Positions 29,487 through 39,394 are shown, counted from the first letter of the stretch. The stretch is 64,000 nucleotides of DNA from Dyella sp. C9 (GCF_003332825.1 NZ_QIRF01000002.1:248001-312000); one strand, 5' to 3'. Made by a program: numbers and translations. The notes: a model not told the origin generated them from the sequence alone.

Positions 29487-30849
29487 CGGATGCGCCCTCC
29501 CCATTTCCCTTCGTGTTGTTGCGGAGCGCGGCGACCACCTGGTCCATGCCCGACGAGCGCGAGCCCTTGACCAGGCAGGTGACGCCGCCATGCAGGTGTT
29601 GCTTGAGTGCCGCGATGAGCGCCGCCTTGTCGGCGAAATGCTCGCCACGATCGCCGAACGCCTTGACCGCCGATGCACTCAACGCCCCCACCGCGAACAG
29701 GCGGTCGATGCCGCGCTGGCGTGCGCGCTCGCCGATGCCGGCATGCAGGGTCGCGGCGTTCTCGCCCAGTTCGGCCATGTCGCCCAGCACCAGCCAGCGT
29801 TCGCCTTCGGCCAGGGTCAGCGTATCGATGGCGGCACCGACCGAACCCGGGTTGGCGTTGTAGCTGTCGTCGATCAGGGTCCAGCCACCGGCCATGCGCT
29901 CGAACTGCAGCCGCCCGGCCACGCCCGGCACCTGCTCGAGGCCTTCCACGATGGTGTCCAGCGGCACGTCCAGTGCCAGCGCGATCGAGGCCGCGGCCAG
30001 CGCATTGGCGATGTTGTGATGCCCGGCCAGCGGCAGCTGCACTTCGGCATCGCCTACCGGCGTGCTCAGCAGGAAGTGCGAGCCGTCCACGCGCTGATCG
30101 AGGATGTCGGCGCCGACATCGGCCTTGTGGTTGAGCGCGAAACGGATCTGCCGGCGCGTGCCGGCCAGCCCGCTGAAGAAGCTGGCGAACGCCTCGTCTG
30201 CATTGATGATGGCCACGCCGTCGACCGGCAGCGACTGGTACAGCGCGCCCTTGGTCTCGGCCACGCCTTCCACGCTACCCATGCGTTCAAGGTGCGCCGG
30301 CGCGATGGTATTGACGAGGCCGATATCGGGCCGTGCGATGGCGGCGAGGTAGGCGATGTCGCCCGGCTTGCCGGCCCCCATCTCCAGCACGGCGAATTGC
30401 GTGTCCTGCGGCATCGCCAGCAGGGTCAGCGGCAAGCCGAGCTCGTTGTTGTAGTTGCCGGCGTTGACGTGGGTACGGCCATGGCGCGACAGGATCGACG
30501 CGGCAAGCGTCTTCACCGTGGTCTTGCCGTTGGAACCGGTGATGCCGATCACGCGCACGTTGCTCTGCGCGCGCACGGCGCTGGCCAGGTCGCCCAGCGC
30601 CAGCGCGGTATCGTCCACCAGCACCTGCGGCAGGTCGGTGTCGACCTTGCGCGTCACCAGCGCCGCCACGGCGCCCTTCTCGCGTGCCTCGGCCAGGTAA
30701 TCATGGCCGTCCACGCGTTCACCCTTGATCGCCACGAACAGGTTGCCCGGCTGCAGCTTGCGGGTATCGATGGCAACGCCGGTCACATCCACGTCGGCAC
30801 CCAGCAGGTGTCCGCGAGTCCACAGCGCGATGGCGCTCAAACGCATCAT
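29476..30849 (-). CDS. murF: UDP-MurNAc-tripeptide--D-Ala-D-Ala ligase MurF
   Basis: MurF adds the D-Ala-D-Ala made by Ddl to complete the pentapeptide. The 457-residue Mur ligase shows [14 protein letters not shown] (ATP loop), [36 protein letters not shown] and a C-terminal [13 protein letters not shown]. The start is an ATG pair whose first codon overlaps the murE stop. Its end overlaps the mraY start. Confidence 0.96.
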   Translation of the reverse strand: MMRLSAIALWTRGHLLGADVDVTGVAIDTRKLQPGNLFVAIKGERVDGHDYLAEAREKGAVAALVTRKVDTDLPQVLVDDTALALGDLASAVRAQSNVRVIGITGSNGKTTVKTLAASILSRHGRTHVNAGNYNNELGLPLTLLAMPQDTQFAVLEMGAGKPGDIAYLAAIARPDIGLVNTIAPAHLERMGSVEGVAETKGALYQSLPVDGVAIINADEAFASFFSGLAGTRRQIRFALNHKADVGADILDQRVDGSHFLLSTPVGDAEVQLPLAGHHNIANALAAASIALALDVPLDTIVEGLEQVPGVAGRLQFERMAGGWTLIDDSYNANPGSVGAAIDTLTLAEGERWLVLGDMAELGENAATLHAGIGERARQRGIDRLFAVGALSASAVKAFGDRGEHFADKAALIAALKQHLHGGVTCLVKGSRSSGMDQVVAALRNNTKGNGEGASDAA

Positions 30850-32318
30850 GCGCGTGTCTCCAATGCATGGCGGGCCACCTGCAGGTCGTCGAACGGACGC
30901 TTGCCGGCAGGGCCCTCCTGGTAAGTCTCATGACCCTTGCCCGCCACCAGCACCACGTCGCCGTCCAGGGCCATGCCCAGGGCGAGTTCGATGGCGGCGG
31001 CACGGTCGCGTTCCACCGTGGCCTGGGCCGGATGGTCCAGGCCGGCGACGATCTGCGCCACGATGTGGTCGCCGTCTTCGCTGCGGGGGTTGTCGTCGGT
31101 GATGATGATGCGATCGGCCAGGCGCTCGGCGATCGCGCCCATCTGCGGACGCTTGCCGGCATCGCGGTCGCCGCCGCAGCCGAACACGCAGATCAGGCGG
31201 CCTTCGCAGTGTGCGCGCAGCGCGGCAAGCGCCTGCTCCAGCGCGTCCGGCGTGTGCGCGTAGTCGACCACCACCAGCGGGCTGCCTGCGTGGCCGCCAA
31301 GGCGGTTCATGCGGCCGTTGATCGGCTGCAGCGTTTGCACGGCCTGCACCACCCGCTCGAACGACTCGCCGAGGGCGCCCAGGCAAGCCACCACGGCCAG
31401 CAGGTTGGCCACGTTGAAACGACCCAGCAGCGGGCTGCGCACGGCCTGCGAGCCCCACGGGGTATGCAGCGTGAAGGCCAGCCCCTCCGCCGAGGTGACC
31501 ACGTCGGTGGCGCGCACATCGGCGGCTTCGTCGCCCTCCGCGCTAAGGCGCAGCGCCTGCACGCCACGCGCCAGGTGGGCAGCGAGCGTGCGACCGAATG
31601 CGTCATCGATATTGATGGCGGCCGCCTGCAGCGTCGGCCAGCCGAACAGCTTGGCCTTGGCTTCGCCGTAGGCCTCCATGCTGCCGTGGTAATCCAGATG
31701 GTCGCGCGTGAGGTTGGTGAAGGCGGCCACGTCGAAGGCCACCGCCGCCACGCGGCCCTGCTCCAGCGCGTGCGAGGAGACTTCCATCGCCACATGGGTG
31801 GCGCCGTCGTCGCGGAACGAGGCCAGCAGGCCCTGCACGTTGATGGCGTCCGGCGTGGTGCGCTCGCCTTCGCTGATCTGGCCATGCAGGCCGGCGCCCA
31901 GCGTGCCGATGGTGGCCGCCCGATGGCCGAGCTGCTCCAGCGCCTGTGCCAGCAGCTGCACGGTGGAGGTCTTGCCGTTGGTGCCGGTGACGCCGATCAC
32001 CGTGAGCGATTCCGACGGGCGGCCGAAAAAGCGCGCGGCGATCTCGCCCACCTGGCCGTGCAGGCCATCGACCCACAGCACCGGCACGTCGACATCGGCG
32101 GCATCGGCAGCCGGCGCCTCGGCCAGCACCACGCGGGCACCACGCGCCACCGCGGCCGGTGCGAAGGCGATGCCGTGCTCGCGCGTTCCGCGCAGCGCGA
32201 AGAAAGCATCGCCCGGGCGCACCTGGCGCGAGTCCAGCGCGAGGCCGGAAACGACGATATCGCCCACACCCGGAGTGTCGGCGATACCCTTGAGCAGCTG
32301 GTCAAGGCGCGCGGTCAT
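30846..32318 (-). CDS. murE: UDP-MurNAc-L-Ala-D-Glu:meso-diaminopimelate ligase MurE
   Basis: MurE adds the third stem-peptide residue. The 490-residue enzyme has the ATP loop GVTGTNGKTSTVQL, the carbamylated-lysine region and the substrate motif DDNPRSED. DNPR is the pattern of enzymes that use meso-diaminopimelate rather than lysine, so the wall is of the usual Gram-negative type. Start and stop overlap ftsI and murF by ATGA. In the MurD2/MurL route of Xanthomonas this enzyme still receives D-glutamate-containing substrate after epimerisation. Confidence 0.96.
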   Translation of the reverse strand: MTARLDQLLKGIADTPGVGDIVVSGLALDSRQVRPGDAFFALRGTREHGIAFAPAAVARGARVVLAEAPAADAADVDVPVLWVDGLHGQVGEIAARFFGRPSESLTVIGVTGTNGKTSTVQLLAQALEQLGHRAATIGTLGAGLHGQISEGERTTPDAINVQGLLASFRDDGATHVAMEVSSHALEQGRVAAVAFDVAAFTNLTRDHLDYHGSMEAYGEAKAKLFGWPTLQAAAINIDDAFGRTLAAHLARGVQALRLSAEGDEAADVRATDVVTSAEGLAFTLHTPWGSQAVRSPLLGRFNVANLLAVVACLGALGESFERVVQAVQTLQPINGRMNRLGGHAGSPLVVVDYAHTPDALEQALAALRAHCEGRLICVFGCGGDRDAGKRPQMGAIAERLADRIIITDDNPRSEDGDHIVAQIVAGLDHPAQATVERDRAAAIELALGMALDGDVVLVAGKGHETYQEGPAGKRPFDDLQVARHALETRA

Positions 32319-34129
32319 TGGGGGGCCTCATCGACCGGTGCGTCATCCACGGTTTCGACCGCGGGCGGCTTGCTTCCGGTCAGGCCGTTCTGACCCTGCA
32401 AGGGACCGCCGACATACCAGCGGCCAATGTTGTCCGGCGGCACGTCCAACAGGCGCAGCGCGCCATCCAGGACCTTGGAAAACACCGGGCCGGAAACCAG
32501 GGCGCCGTAATAGCTGCCCTTCTTCGGGTTGTCGACGATCACCACCGCCGCCAACCGCGGATTGGATGCGGGTACCACGCCGGCAAAGGCGGAACTGTAG
32601 TTGCTGTTGGAATAGCCGCCGGCCGTTGCCTTGTGCGCCGTGCCGGACTTGCCGGCCACGCCGTAATTGGCAATCCAAGCGTACGGCGCGCCGGTGCCGC
32701 CCGGCTGCGTCACCGCCACCATCATCTGCACCAATTGCTTGGCGACACTGGAGTCGATGATCTGCTTGGCTTCGCTGTCCGAGCCTTTCACGAAGGTGGG
32801 CAGGTGCATCACGCCGTTGTCGGCGATGGTGGCGTAACCGTTGGCCAGCTGCAGCGGCGTCACGTTGAGGCCGTAGCCATAGGCCAGGATGGCCTTCTCC
32901 AGCATGCCCCAGCTCTTGCCAGGCTTGAGGTAGCCCGACGCCTCGCCCGGAAAGCCGCTGTTGGTGCTGTTGCCGAAGCCGAACGCGCGATAGGTGTTGT
33001 ACATCAGCTCGGTGTCGAGCGTCAGCGCCACCTTGGCAGCGCCGATATTGCTCGACTTGGCGATGATGCCGGTGGGCGACAGCATGCCGTTGGAATGCGT
33101 GTCGCGGATGTCCTTGCGGATATAGAAGAAGTGGCCGTTGCCGGTATCGACCAGCGGACCGGTCGGCGTGTACTTGCCACTGGACAACGCCGCCGCCATC
33201 AGGAACGGCTTGATGGTGGAACCCGGCTCCACCACGTCGGTCATCGCGCGGTTGCGACGGCTCGACGGGTTGCTGCCACGCAGCGCATTCGGGTTGTAGG
33301 TGGGCCAGTTCACCATGGCCAGCACCTCGCCGGTACGCACGTCGATGATCACCATCGAACCGGAGTCCGCATCGGACTGCTCGATGGTGTTCTTCAGTTC
33401 GTTGTAGGCCAGGAACTGGATGCGGCGATCGATGCTGAGCGTGATGTCGCGACCCGGCTGCGGCGCGCGTACCAGGTCGAGATCCTCCACCACGTGGCCC
33501 ATGCGATCGCGGATCACCCGCTTGGCACCCGGCTTGCCGGCCAGCCAGTCGTCGAAGGCCAGCTCAAGGCCTTCCTGGCCGTGGTCGTCGATGTTGGTGA
33601 AGCCCAGCACGTGGGCCATCACCGGCCCGGACGGATAGAAACGGCGGAATTCGCGCTGGCCGTTCACGCCCGGCACGCCGAGGTCGAGCACCACCTGGGC
33701 CGCATCCGGCGACATCTGGCGGCGCAGGTAGACGAACTCGCGCTCCGAACGCTGCGACAGGTACTGCTTGAGGGAGTCCGCGTCCATGCCGATGGCCTTG
33801 GCCAGCGCCGGCAGCTTGTCCTCGTTGTCCAGCACCTCAGAGGGATTGGCCCAGATCGACACCACCGGCGTCGACACCGCCAGCGGCTCGCCATTGCGGT
33901 CGAAGATGGTGCCGCGCGACACCGCGATCGGCACTTCGCGCAGGATGCGGGCGTCGGCCTGGTTCTGGTAGAAGCCCTTGCGCACCACCTGCATGTCGAA
34001 GGCACGCGCCACCAGGCCCAGCGAAGCCGCACCGAGCACGGCGGCCACCACCACCATGCGGCGGCGGATACTGGGGGCCGCGTTGCGGCGTCGGCTGGGA
34101 TGGGCCGTCGTGCGCGGGCGCGGCTTCAT
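32315..34129 (-). CDS. ftsI: Septal peptidoglycan transpeptidase FtsI (PBP3)
   Basis: FtsI cross-links septal peptidoglycan as the partner of FtsW. The 604-residue class B penicillin-binding protein has an Arg-rich cytoplasmic tail, a membrane helix at about residues 25-45, a pedestal domain, and a transpeptidase domain with the active-site Ser304-Thr-Ile-Lys307 (EPGSTIKP), Ser359-Ser-Asn361 and the KSGTAHK triad near the C-terminus. All three motifs are intact. Its start overlaps the ftsL stop. Confidence 0.96.
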   Translation of the reverse strand: MKPRPRTTAHPSRRRNAAPSIRRRMVVVAAVLGAASLGLVARAFDMQVVRKGFYQNQADARILREVPIAVSRGTIFDRNGEPLAVSTPVVSIWANPSEVLDNEDKLPALAKAIGMDADSLKQYLSQRSEREFVYLRRQMSPDAAQVVLDLGVPGVNGQREFRRFYPSGPVMAHVLGFTNIDDHGQEGLELAFDDWLAGKPGAKRVIRDRMGHVVEDLDLVRAPQPGRDITLSIDRRIQFLAYNELKNTIEQSDADSGSMVIIDVRTGEVLAMVNWPTYNPNALRGSNPSSRRNRAMTDVVEPGSTIKPFLMAAALSSGKYTPTGPLVDTGNGHFFYIRKDIRDTHSNGMLSPTGIIAKSSNIGAAKVALTLDTELMYNTYRAFGFGNSTNSGFPGEASGYLKPGKSWGMLEKAILAYGYGLNVTPLQLANGYATIADNGVMHLPTFVKGSDSEAKQIIDSSVAKQLVQMMVAVTQPGGTGAPYAWIANYGVAGKSGTAHKATAGGYSNSNYSSAFAGVVPASNPRLAAVVIVDNPKKGSYYGALVSGPVFSKVLDGALRLLDVPPDNIGRWYVGGPLQGQNGLTGSKPPAVETVDDAPVDEAPQ

Positions 34130-34398
34130 CGACGCACCAGCTGGATGTCTTGCGGCTTGGGATTGACCATGCCCAGTTGCTGCCGCGCCTCGTCGTCCAC
34201 GCGACGCGGCTCGGCCCAGGTGGCCTGTTCCAGTTCCAGCTTGCCGTACTCGATGTTGAGGTCGTCGCGCAGGTTCTGCAGTCGGGTCAGCTCGACGAAC
34301 AGCACGCGGCTCTCATGACGCGTCCACACCACGGCAATGGCGCTGGTGAGCACCGCCGCGATCAGGATCAGCATGAAGATGCCGCCGAGGACCTTCAT
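34126..34398 (-). CDS. ftsL: Cell-division protein FtsL
   Basis: FtsL is a small bitopic protein that forms a coiled-coil complex with FtsB and FtsQ and activates FtsWI. The 90-residue sequence has one membrane helix at about residues 4-26 followed by a leucine-rich coiled coil (SRVLFVELTRLQNLRDDLN) and a Pro-rich end. Sequence conservation in FtsL is low; the call rests on size, topology and position between rsmH and ftsI. ATGA overlaps on both sides fix the ends. Confidence 0.93.
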   Translation of the reverse strand: MKVLGGIFMLILIAAVLTSAIAVVWTRHESRVLFVELTRLQNLRDDLNIEYGKLELEQATWAEPRRVDDEARQQLGMVNPKPQDIQLVRR

Positions 34399-35318
34399 GC
34401 GAGCTTCTCCGCCACGCGCAACACCGCCGAGCGGGCGCGCGGATTGACGGACAGTTCCTCGTCGGACGGGAACTGCGCCTTGCCCACCGCGGCCAGGCGT
34501 GCCGGCGCCGCAACCACCGGCGGACCGCGACGACTGCCCTGCACGCGTCCAGAGTGGTCGCGGATGAACAGCTTGACCGCACGGTCCTCCAGCGAATGGA
34601 AGCTGATGATGGACAGGCGCCCGCCGACCTTGAGCAGCGACAGCGCGGACTCCAGCCCCTGGGCCAGCGCGTCCAGCTCGCCGTTCACGCGGATGCGCAA
34701 GGCCTGGAAGCTGCGGGTGGCCGGATGCTTGCCGGGCTCGCGGCGCCCCACCACGCGCTCGATCAGCGATGCCAGCTGGCTGGTACGGGTGATCGGGGTG
34801 GTGGTGCGATCCTCGACGATGGCGCGGGCGATCTTGCGGCTGAAGCGCTCCTCGCCGTAGACCCACAACACGTCGGCGATCTCTTTTTCCGAGGCGTGCG
34901 CGAGGAAGTCGGCCGCGCTCTCGCCCTGGGTGGTGTCCATGCGCATGTCCAGCGGCGCATCGGCCATGAAGCTGAAGCCACGCGCGGCCTCGTCGAGCTG
35001 GGGCGAGGACACGCCGAGGTCGAGCAGGATGCCATCGAGGCCACCGGCGGTTTCGTCCCACTCGGCCATGGTCGAGAAGTTGGCGTGGCGGATGGAGACG
35101 CGCGGGTCGCTGGCGAATTCGGCCTGGGCGGTGGCGATCGCCTGCGGATCACGGTCCATCAGCAGCAGGCGGCCGTCGGGCCCCAGGCGCGACAGCACGG
35201 CGCGGGCGTGACCGCCGCGTCCGAAGGTGCCATCGAGATACCGCCCGCCTGCCTGCACGGCGAGTCCCTCCACTGCTTCACCCAGCATCACCGGGATGTG
35301 CCGCAACTGCTCGGCCAT
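34395..35318 (-). CDS. rsmH: 16S rRNA (cytosine1402-N4)-methyltransferase RsmH
   Basis: RsmH (MraW) methylates N4 of C1402 in the ribosomal P site; RsmI, encoded at 36620-37447, adds the 2'-O-methyl group to the same base. The 307-residue protein begins HIPVMLGEAVEGL and has the SAM motif LDGTFGRGGHARAVL, DLGVSSPQLDEAARGFSF, and the C-terminal SFHSLEDRAVK. It follows mraZ by 53 bp in the usual order. Confidence 0.96.
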   Translation of the reverse strand: MAEQLRHIPVMLGEAVEGLAVQAGGRYLDGTFGRGGHARAVLSRLGPDGRLLLMDRDPQAIATAQAEFASDPRVSIRHANFSTMAEWDETAGGLDGILLDLGVSSPQLDEAARGFSFMADAPLDMRMDTTQGESAADFLAHASEKEIADVLWVYGEERFSRKIARAIVEDRTTTPITRTSQLASLIERVVGRREPGKHPATRSFQALRIRVNGELDALAQGLESALSLLKVGGRLSIISFHSLEDRAVKLFIRDHSGRVQGSRRGPPVVAAPARLAAVGKAQFPSDEELSVNPRARSAVLRVAEKLA

Positions 35319-35371
35319 GCCGCACTCCCGCTCCCGTCCCGTTAATTCCGCCGCGCCGTCACCGTCGCCGG

Positions 35372-35818
35372 TTACAGCTGCAGCTCCGCCATCTCGTCAG
35401 TGATCTCGTCTTCGCCGATGGTCTGGCGGATCTTGGCCAGGTGGGCCTGCTCGCTCCAAAGCTCGAACTTGTTGCCCATGCCCAGCAGAACCGCCTTCTT
35501 CTCGATGCCCGTGGTCGCGCGCTGGCTGGCCGGCAGCAGCAGGCGGGCCGCGCTGTCCGGCTCGACCACCGCCGCAGCACCCACCAGCTTCATCTGCATG
35601 TCGCGATGAGCGGCCTTCACCTTGGGCAGCGCGTTCACCTGGTCGCGCACCTTTTCCCACTCGGCATGCGGGAACAGCCACAGGCATCCCGACTCGAAGG
35701 GGTTGTAGGTGATCACCAGACGATTGGCGCAGGCGTCGGCCACCAACTCGCGGTACGCGGTCGGAATGGCCAGCCGGCCCTTGTCGTCAACAGTGATGGC
35801 GGTTTCGCCCTGGAACAC
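35372..35818 (-). CDS. mraZ: Transcriptional regulator MraZ
   Basis: MraZ is an AbrB-like DNA-binding protein that represses its own dcw promoter. The 148-residue sequence has the tandem SpoVT-AbrB swapped-hairpin halves, with the DxxGR motif at [13 protein letters not shown] and a second copy around [14 protein letters not shown]. In the second copy glycine of the usual DKxGR pattern is replaced by alanine. The start is a GTG at 35818. A promoter and four evenly spaced GTGG-type boxes lie directly upstream, consistent with autoregulation. Confidence 0.95.
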   Translation of the reverse strand: MFQGETAITVDDKGRLAIPTAYRELVADACANRLVITYNPFESGCLWLFPHAEWEKVRDQVNALPKVKAAHRDMQMKLVGAAAVVEPDSAARLLLPASQRATTGIEKKAVLLGMGNKFELWSEQAHLAKIRQTIGEDEITDEMAELQL

Positions 35819-35828
35819 GGCCGTTGGA

Positions 35829-35891
35829 CTCCACGAATTCCCACGATATCACACAGGAACCCACGATAGTCTCGACCCCTGAGACTGTCAA
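35829..35891 (-). promoter_or_regulatory. mraZ (dcw) promoter and four-box MraZ operator
   Basis: On the minus strand TTGACA (35886-35891), a 17-base spacer and TATCGT (35863-35868) form a near-consensus sigma-70 promoter. Four boxes follow at exact 10-bp steps: GTGGGT (35859-35864), GTGTGA (35849-35854), GTGGGA (35839-35844) and GTGGAG (35829-35834). In E. coli MraZ binds tandem TGGGN repeats with 5-base spacers, that is, 10-bp period. The first box overlaps the -10 element and the last contains the GGAG ribosome site. The spacer itself holds the inverted repeat GTCTC-N7-GAGAC. Confidence 0.85.
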
Positions 35892-35983
35892 GGGAATTTT
35901 GCTTGTGAATCAATGAGAAAGGCGGTGATCTGGCAGTAATTCCAGCCTTTTGTGAGGAACCATCGGAAGGTGCTTGAATGATT

Positions 35984-36120
35984 GGGATTTTTTGGAAATC
36001 CCATAGGCCATTTGGCACCCCTTGCCCGCCTGCCCCAGGCCACGGACATGAACCCACTGTTCATGCCGGCCTTCGGACAGCCGTCATCGCCATGTCCACT
36101 TGCGACATGGCGATGACGGC
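35984..36120. repeat. Three hairpins between rnpB and the mraZ promoter
   Basis: GGGATTT-N5-AAATCCC (35984-36002), CATGAAC-N5-GTTCATG (36047-36065), and a perfect 17-bp stem with a 7-base loop (36080-36096 paired with 36104-36120, core CATCGCCATGTC). The last is 16 bp beyond the rnpB 3' end and is the likely stop or processing site for that RNA, although no U-tract follows. The 300-bp gap holds no credible ORF. Confidence 0.7.
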
Positions 36121-36135
36121 GGCAGTGAAGGAGGT

Positions 36136-36498
<363 letters not shown>

Positions 36499-36505
36499 GA
36501 TGCCT

Positions 36506-36511
36506 ATTGTA
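36506..36511 (-). promoter_or_regulatory. TACAAT -10 box of rnpB
   Basis: On the minus strand TACAAT ends seven bases before the P1 helix of RNase P RNA, the distance expected for a -10 element and the mature 5' end. No convincing -35 box was found; the REP element begins 20 bp further upstream. Confidence 0.6.
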
Positions 36512-36530
36512 ATGGAATGCGGCGCCAACT

Positions 36531-36602
36531 GTAGGAGCGCACCCTGTGCGCGGCGCGAAAGGCGCTAGAGCGCAGCGGTCGCGCATAGGGCGCCTCCGCC
36601 TA
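36531..36602. repeat. Degenerate REP-like inverted repeat
   Basis: The left arm starts GTAGGAGCGCACCCTGTGCG (36531-36550); the right arm ends CGCCTCCGCCTAC (to 36602) and is an imperfect reverse complement. The centre (GGCGCGAAAGGCGC) makes its own small stem. It lies between rsmI and rnpB, which run in the same direction. Confidence 0.75.
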
Positions 36603-36619
36603 CCCGGGCGCGGCGGATT

Positions 36620-37447
36620 TCAGCCTTCGTACAGCAGTTTTCGCGGTGCCCCGGTGATCGCCGCGGCCAGCTTGGCCGCCTTCGCCGGCGGCAGCTCCTC
36701 GCGCAGGATGGCAAACACCCGACGGCCTTCCGCCTCGCGCGCGTCGGCCTCCTCGCCACGGCCAGCCACCAGGATCACGCACTCGCCGCGCTGCTGGTCA
36801 GGGTCGTTGGCCACGCGGGCCGCCAATTCGCCCAGCGGCTCGCCGATCACCGTCTCGAACAGTTTGGTCAGTTCGCGCGCCAGCACGCCTTCGCGCGCCT
36901 CGCCAAACACGTCGCGCATGTCGGCCAGGCTCTCGGCCACGCGATGCGAGGACTCATAGAAGATGAGCGTGCGCGCATCGCCCGCAAGTTCCTGCAAGCG
37001 CGAACGCCTTGCCGCGGCCTTGGGCGGAAGAAAGCCCTCGAACACGAAGCGATCGCTGGGCAGGCCGGCTACCGACAGCGCAGCGATCGCCGCGCACGCA
37101 CCGGGTACCGGTGCACAGCGAATACCCGCCGCGCGCGCCGCACGGACGAGGCGGAAACCCGGGTCGCTGATCAGCGGCGTGCCCGCGTCGGAAATCAGCG
37201 CCACCGATTCACCGCCAAGCAGCCGGCGCACGATGGCATCCACCACGTCCCGCTCGTTGTGCTCGTGCAAGGCCACCAATGGCGTGCCGATGTTGTAATG
37301 CATCAGCAATGGCCGGCTGTGCCGCGTATCTTCGGCCGCGATCACCGCCACCGAGCGCAAGGTTTCGATGGCGCGTGCGGAAAAGTCGTCGCGATGACCA
37401 ATGGGGGTGGCGACCACCCATAGCAGGCCGGGCTGAATCTGTGACAT
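36620..37447 (-). CDS. rsmI: 16S rRNA (cytidine1402-2'-O)-methyltransferase RsmI
   Basis: RsmI 2'-O-methylates C1402, the same base that RsmH modifies. The 275-residue protein belongs to the tetrapyrrole-methylase fold and has the family signature LWVVATPIGHRDD, EDTRHSRPLL, LISDAGTPLISDPG and the GAC/FEGFLPPK segment. The start at 37447 is preceded by AGGAAG. It is divergent from lpoA, as in E. coli. Confidence 0.96.
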   Translation of the reverse strand: MSQIQPGLLWVVATPIGHRDDFSARAIETLRSVAVIAAEDTRHSRPLLMHYNIGTPLVALHEHNERDVVDAIVRRLLGGESVALISDAGTPLISDPGFRLVRAARAAGIRCAPVPGACAAIAALSVAGLPSDRFVFEGFLPPKAAARRSRLQELAGDARTLIFYESSHRVAESLADMRDVFGEAREGVLARELTKLFETVIGEPLGELAARVANDPDQQRGECVILVAGRGEEADAREAEGRRVFAILREELPPAKAAKLAAAITGAPRKLLYEG

Positions 37448-37540
37448 CTTGCTGCTTCCTGCGCCGCGAGGCGGCGACCCAATGGGCTATCATCGCCCAT
37501 CCGCCGACCATGTCGTCAAAAAGCTCGAAGGGATTTGGCC

Positions 37541-39394
37541 ATGCGCTTGACCCGCGCTGCAGGCATCGCCCTGCTGATTTCACTGGCACTCAGTGCTTGC
37601 GTACCGCAGACCGTCGAGCGGTCGCCCGCCGAGATCGCCGCCAGCCAGCAGGCCGACAGCCTGGCCCAGCAAGGCAAGTTCGACGACGCGGCGCAGGCTT
37701 ATCTCGCGCTGGCGCAAACCGGCAGTAACCGCGACCACTACCAGTTGCTCGCCGCCGAGGCCTATCGGCAGGAAGGCCAGCTGGATCGCGCCTCGCCCTT
37801 CCTCGACAGCATCCGCCGCCAGAAGCTGAGCGGCGACGAGCCCTCCCGCCTTGACCTGCTGCAGGCCGAGCTGGCGCTCAAGCACAACAATGCACCACGC
37901 GCGTTGCAGCTCACCACGCAGCCCAACATCAGCGTACCGGCCAACCTGCAGCTGCGCCTGCTCGAGCTGCGCTCGCAGGCCATGCAGCAGACCGGCGACC
38001 TGTGGGGCGCGGCCCGCTCGCGCGTGGAAATGGACAGCCAGCTCAGCGGGCTCGACCAGGCACAGAACCGCAAGGAGATCGTCAACCTCCTGGCCAAGCT
38101 GGGCGCCGACCCGCTCAAGCAGCGCGCCGCCGCCATGCAGCAGGGCGACCGCATGCTGCCGTGGGTCAATGAGGCCCTGGGCCAGCTCGGCGTTGCCGTG
38201 GCCCACCCCGCCCCAACGCTGGAGCAGGAAGTGGGCACCATGATTCCCGGCGAAGGCGCGAACGTGCGCGAAGGCTTCAAGATGCCTTCACGCGTCGCCC
38301 TGATCGTGCCTGCCAGCGGCAACCTCGCCGCGGCCAGCACGGCAATCACCGAAGGCTTCTTCGCCGCCTATGCAGACTCGGCACGCAATCATGTGCCGCG
38401 TCCGCCGGTGCGCGTGTACGACAGCGGCGGCACGCCGGCCGGCGCGATCAAGGCCTACCAGCAGGCAGTGAACGACGGCGCGCAGCTGGTGATCGGACCG
38501 CTGACGCGCGGTGAAGTCTCGGCGCTGTTCGGACTGCCGCAGTTGCCGGTGGCCCTGCTGGCGCTGAACCATCCCGACGACAAGAGCCTGCCGGCCAATG
38601 GCGTGAGCGAGTTCGGCCTGCTGCCGGAAACCGAAGGCGCACAGGCGGCCGACCACCTCGCCGAGAACGGCATCCTTACCGCCTACGTGCTGCTCAGCAA
38701 CGATGATTTCGCGCAGCGCGCCGGCAAGGCGTTCAAGGCCGAAATGGAAGCACGCGGCGGCAAGGTGGCAGGCATGGGCAACCTTGCCGGCAGCGGCGTC
38801 AACTACGCCAGCGCCATCAGCGGCCTGGGCATGCCCACCGACTCGGGCGACACCAGCACGCCGAGCACCAGCGGCATCTTCATCAGCATGCGCCCCCAAC
38901 AGGCGCGCCTGCTGCTGCCGCAGCTGAAGCTCGCACGCGTGAACCTGCCGGTGTACGGCACCTCGCATATCTACGCCGGCGTGGATGACGCGGGCGCCAA
39001 TCGCGACCTCGAAGGCGTGGAGTTCTGCGACGCGCCGTGGCTGTTCGACGTGCAGCCCGGCCTGCCGAACCATGGCGACATCGCCGCGCAACTGCCTTCC
39101 GCGCGTGGCACTTCGGCGCGTCTGTTCGCCTTTGGCATGGACGCGTGGAACCTGGCTCCCTACCTCGACTGGCTGCGCGCGCATCCGGGCAGCTACCTGC
39201 CGGGCGCCAGCGGCCAGCTCACCGCCGACCAGTTCGGCCGCATCCGCCGCGTGCTGGTGTGGGCCAAGTTCCAGGATGGCCTGGCCCGTCCGCTCAATGG
39301 CAGCCTGCAGATGGACAGCGCGCCCGCACTCGCTCCGCCGGTCGACAACGGCACCACGCCGCCCTCCAGCGACACCCAGCCCGCCGGCCATTGA
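37541..39394 (+). CDS. lpoA: Outer-membrane lipoprotein activator of PBP1A (LpoA)
   Basis: LpoA is an outer-membrane lipoprotein that reaches through the wall to stimulate the synthase PBP1A. The 617-residue protein has a lipoprotein signal with LSAC (Cys20), an N-terminal TPR-like helical domain (about residues 25-240) and a C-terminal periplasmic-binding-protein-like domain (SRVALIVPASGNLAAAST onward). The ATG at 37541 was preferred over a TTG at 37535 because GAAGGGA precedes it at correct spacing. A TATCAT box lies at 37488-37493. Position between rsmI and yraN is canonical. Confidence 0.9.
   Translation: MRLTRAAGIALLISLALSACVPQTVERSPAEIAASQQADSLAQQGKFDDAAQAYLALAQTGSNRDHYQLLAAEAYRQEGQLDRASPFLDSIRRQKLSGDEPSRLDLLQAELALKHNNAPRALQLTTQPNISVPANLQLRLLELRSQAMQQTGDLWGAARSRVEMDSQLSGLDQAQNRKEIVNLLAKLGADPLKQRAAAMQQGDRMLPWVNEALGQLGVAVAHPAPTLEQEVGTMIPGEGANVREGFKMPSRVALIVPASGNLAAASTAITEGFFAAYADSARNHVPRPPVRVYDSGGTPAGAIKAYQQAVNDGAQLVIGPLTRGEVSALFGLPQLPVALLALNHPDDKSLPANGVSEFGLLPETEGAQAADHLAENGILTAYVLLSNDDFAQRAGKAFKAEMEARGGKVAGMGNLAGSGVNYASAISGLGMPTDSGDTSTPSTSGIFISMRPQQARLLLPQLKLARVNLPVYGTSHIYAGVDDAGANRDLEGVEFCDAPWLFDVQPGLPNHGDIAAQLPSARGTSARLFAFGMDAWNLAPYLDWLRAHPGSYLPGASGQLTADQFGRIRRVLVWAKFQDGLARPLNGSLQMDSAPALAPPVDNGTTPPSSDTQPAGH

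Noticed and set aside
34126..35061. ftsL frame extended to 311 codons
   Set aside because: The extension lies inside rsmH and has shadow-like composition; only the last 90 residues look like FtsL.
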